Assembly (NCBI GenBank): GCA_002320285.1
Contig: DCKE01000025.1
Span: forward strand, 1-28,417
Source: Flavobacteriaceae bacterium UBA1682
GTDB taxonomy: Bacteria; Bacteroidota; Bacteroidia; Flavobacteriales; Flavobacteriaceae
Reading direction: 5' to 3'
Length of the DNA stretch: 28,417 nucleotides
The position numbers were made by a program, and so were the translations under genes. Below are positions 27,944 through 28,417 of the stretch, in pieces; within the stretch, counting starts at the first letter, position 1; every line of letters begins with the position of its first letter. The notes below the pieces were generated by a model that was not told where the DNA came from, ran no database searches, and was given only the letters and a program-made list of their open reading frames with translations.

Positions 27944-28417
27944 ATGAGTAGAAATTATAAATTTTGTAATTCGGAGGGTTTATACTTTGTAAGTTTTGCT
28001 GTAGTGGGTTGGCTTGATGTTTTTACTCGAAATGAGTATAAGAATTTATTTATAGAGAGTTTAGTCTATTGTCAGCGAGAAAAAGGATTAGAATTACATG
28101 CATGGTGTATCATGACAAGTCATGTCCATCTGATTTTCAGAAGTGTAAAGGGACAGCGTCCAGAATTGTTAATTGGTGATTTGAAGCGTTTTACTAGTAA
28201 GTCAATTGTAAAGGCGATTAAGGAAAATTACAGTGAGAGTAGAAGAGAATTTTTGTTGGATTTTTTTAAAAGTGAAGCTCAACGGTCTTCTAATGTTTCG
28301 GGATATCAGTTTTGGAGACACGATAATAAACCTATAGAACTGTGGAGTAATAAAGTTATCAAGCAAAAAATAAGTTATGTTCATAATAATCCAGTTGAAG
28401 CGGGTTTGGTTTACAGA
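27944..28417 (+). CDS. REP-associated tyrosine transposase (RAYT, Y1_Tnp family), 3' end beyond window
   Basis: This open frame has 158 codons and no stop before the window ends. Its start MSRNYKFCNSEGLYFVSF follows an AGAGGAA ribosome-site-like stretch by 13 nt. The metal-binding HUH motif is H60-V61-H62 in MTSHVHLIFR. The catalytic tyrosine is Y145 in ISYVHNNPVEAGLVYR, the typical C-terminal RAYT signature. Also visible are DLKRFTSKSI and FWRHDNKPIEL. Family members are usually about 180-190 aa, so roughly the last 25-30 residues are missing. RAYTs are single-strand DNA nucleases/transposases of the IS200-like HUH class that mobilise REP hairpins. The two hairpins just upstream are the likely substrates. 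Confidence 0.92.
   Translation, partial: MSRNYKFCNSEGLYFVSFAVVGWLDVFTRNEYKNLFIESLVYCQREKGLELHAWCIMTSHVHLIFRSVKGQRPELLIGDLKRFTSKSIVKAIKENYSESRREFLLDFFKSEAQRSSNVSGYQFWRHDNKPIELWSNKVIKQKISYVHNNPVEAGLVYR

Noticed and set aside
27732..27947. A 71-codon open frame after the lipoprotein
   Set aside because: It runs through both REP-like hairpins and the terminator, has no recognisable protein character, and overlaps the RAYT start.
28202..28384. Minus-strand 60-codon frame near the window end
   Set aside because: It is antisense to the RAYT, whose HUH and tyrosine motifs are clear on the + strand.

Overview
The window looks like a piece of a Bacteroidota chromosome, most likely Flavobacteriia-like. 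The evidence is two type B and one type A type IX secretion system (T9SS) sorting domains, a PorP/SprF-family protein, AT-rich spacers without strong Shine-Dalgarno sites, and a REP-associated transposase with its hairpins. I see no rRNA, tRNA or CRISPR array. All convincing genes are on the + strand.

Region 1 (266-14005) is a secreted-adhesin locus. Two very large paralogous proteins (2212 and 1952 aa) flank a 308-aa PorP/SprF-family outer-membrane partner. Each adhesin has a signal peptide, tandem units of one choice-of-anchor J-like domain plus one fibronectin type III domain, an extra FN3, a choice-of-anchor L domain, Ig-like segments and a C-terminal type B sorting domain. The first has five units and the second four; the length difference is one ~257-residue unit. 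Two tandem intrinsic terminators (14016-14099) close the locus.

Region 2 (14100-14702) is about 600 bp of AT-rich DNA with no gene. It holds an imperfect 22-bp palindrome and a possible promoter.

Region 3 (14703-27730) looks like a three-gene operon. A 595-aa secreted protein with a type A sorting domain is followed after 19 nt by a 3565-aa SpvB/VCBS/RHS giant, and after 1 nt by a 173-aa lipoprotein. The giant has a Sec signal, a ZU5-like region, a SpvB domain, FG-GAP/VCBS NGDG motifs, a TcdB-mid-like region, YD repeats and an RHS core ending in DPTG. After that comes a ~210-residue C-terminal tip with a JAB/MPN (JAMM-like) metalloprotease motif. This is the layout of a polymorphic toxin with a probable immunity lipoprotein. 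Hand-counted GC falls from about 49% in the RHS core to about 30% in the tip and about 23% in the lipoprotein gene, which fits exchange of the tip and immunity module.

Region 4 (27731-28417) holds two near-identical 12-bp-stem hairpins, a terminator-like hairpin and the start of a REP-associated tyrosine transposase (RAYT) that runs off the window.

The most interesting material is the region 3 operon: a T9SS-sorted companion, an RHS shell with an unusual ten-cysteine insertion, a JAB tip and a lipoprotein that would place immunity outside the cytoplasm.
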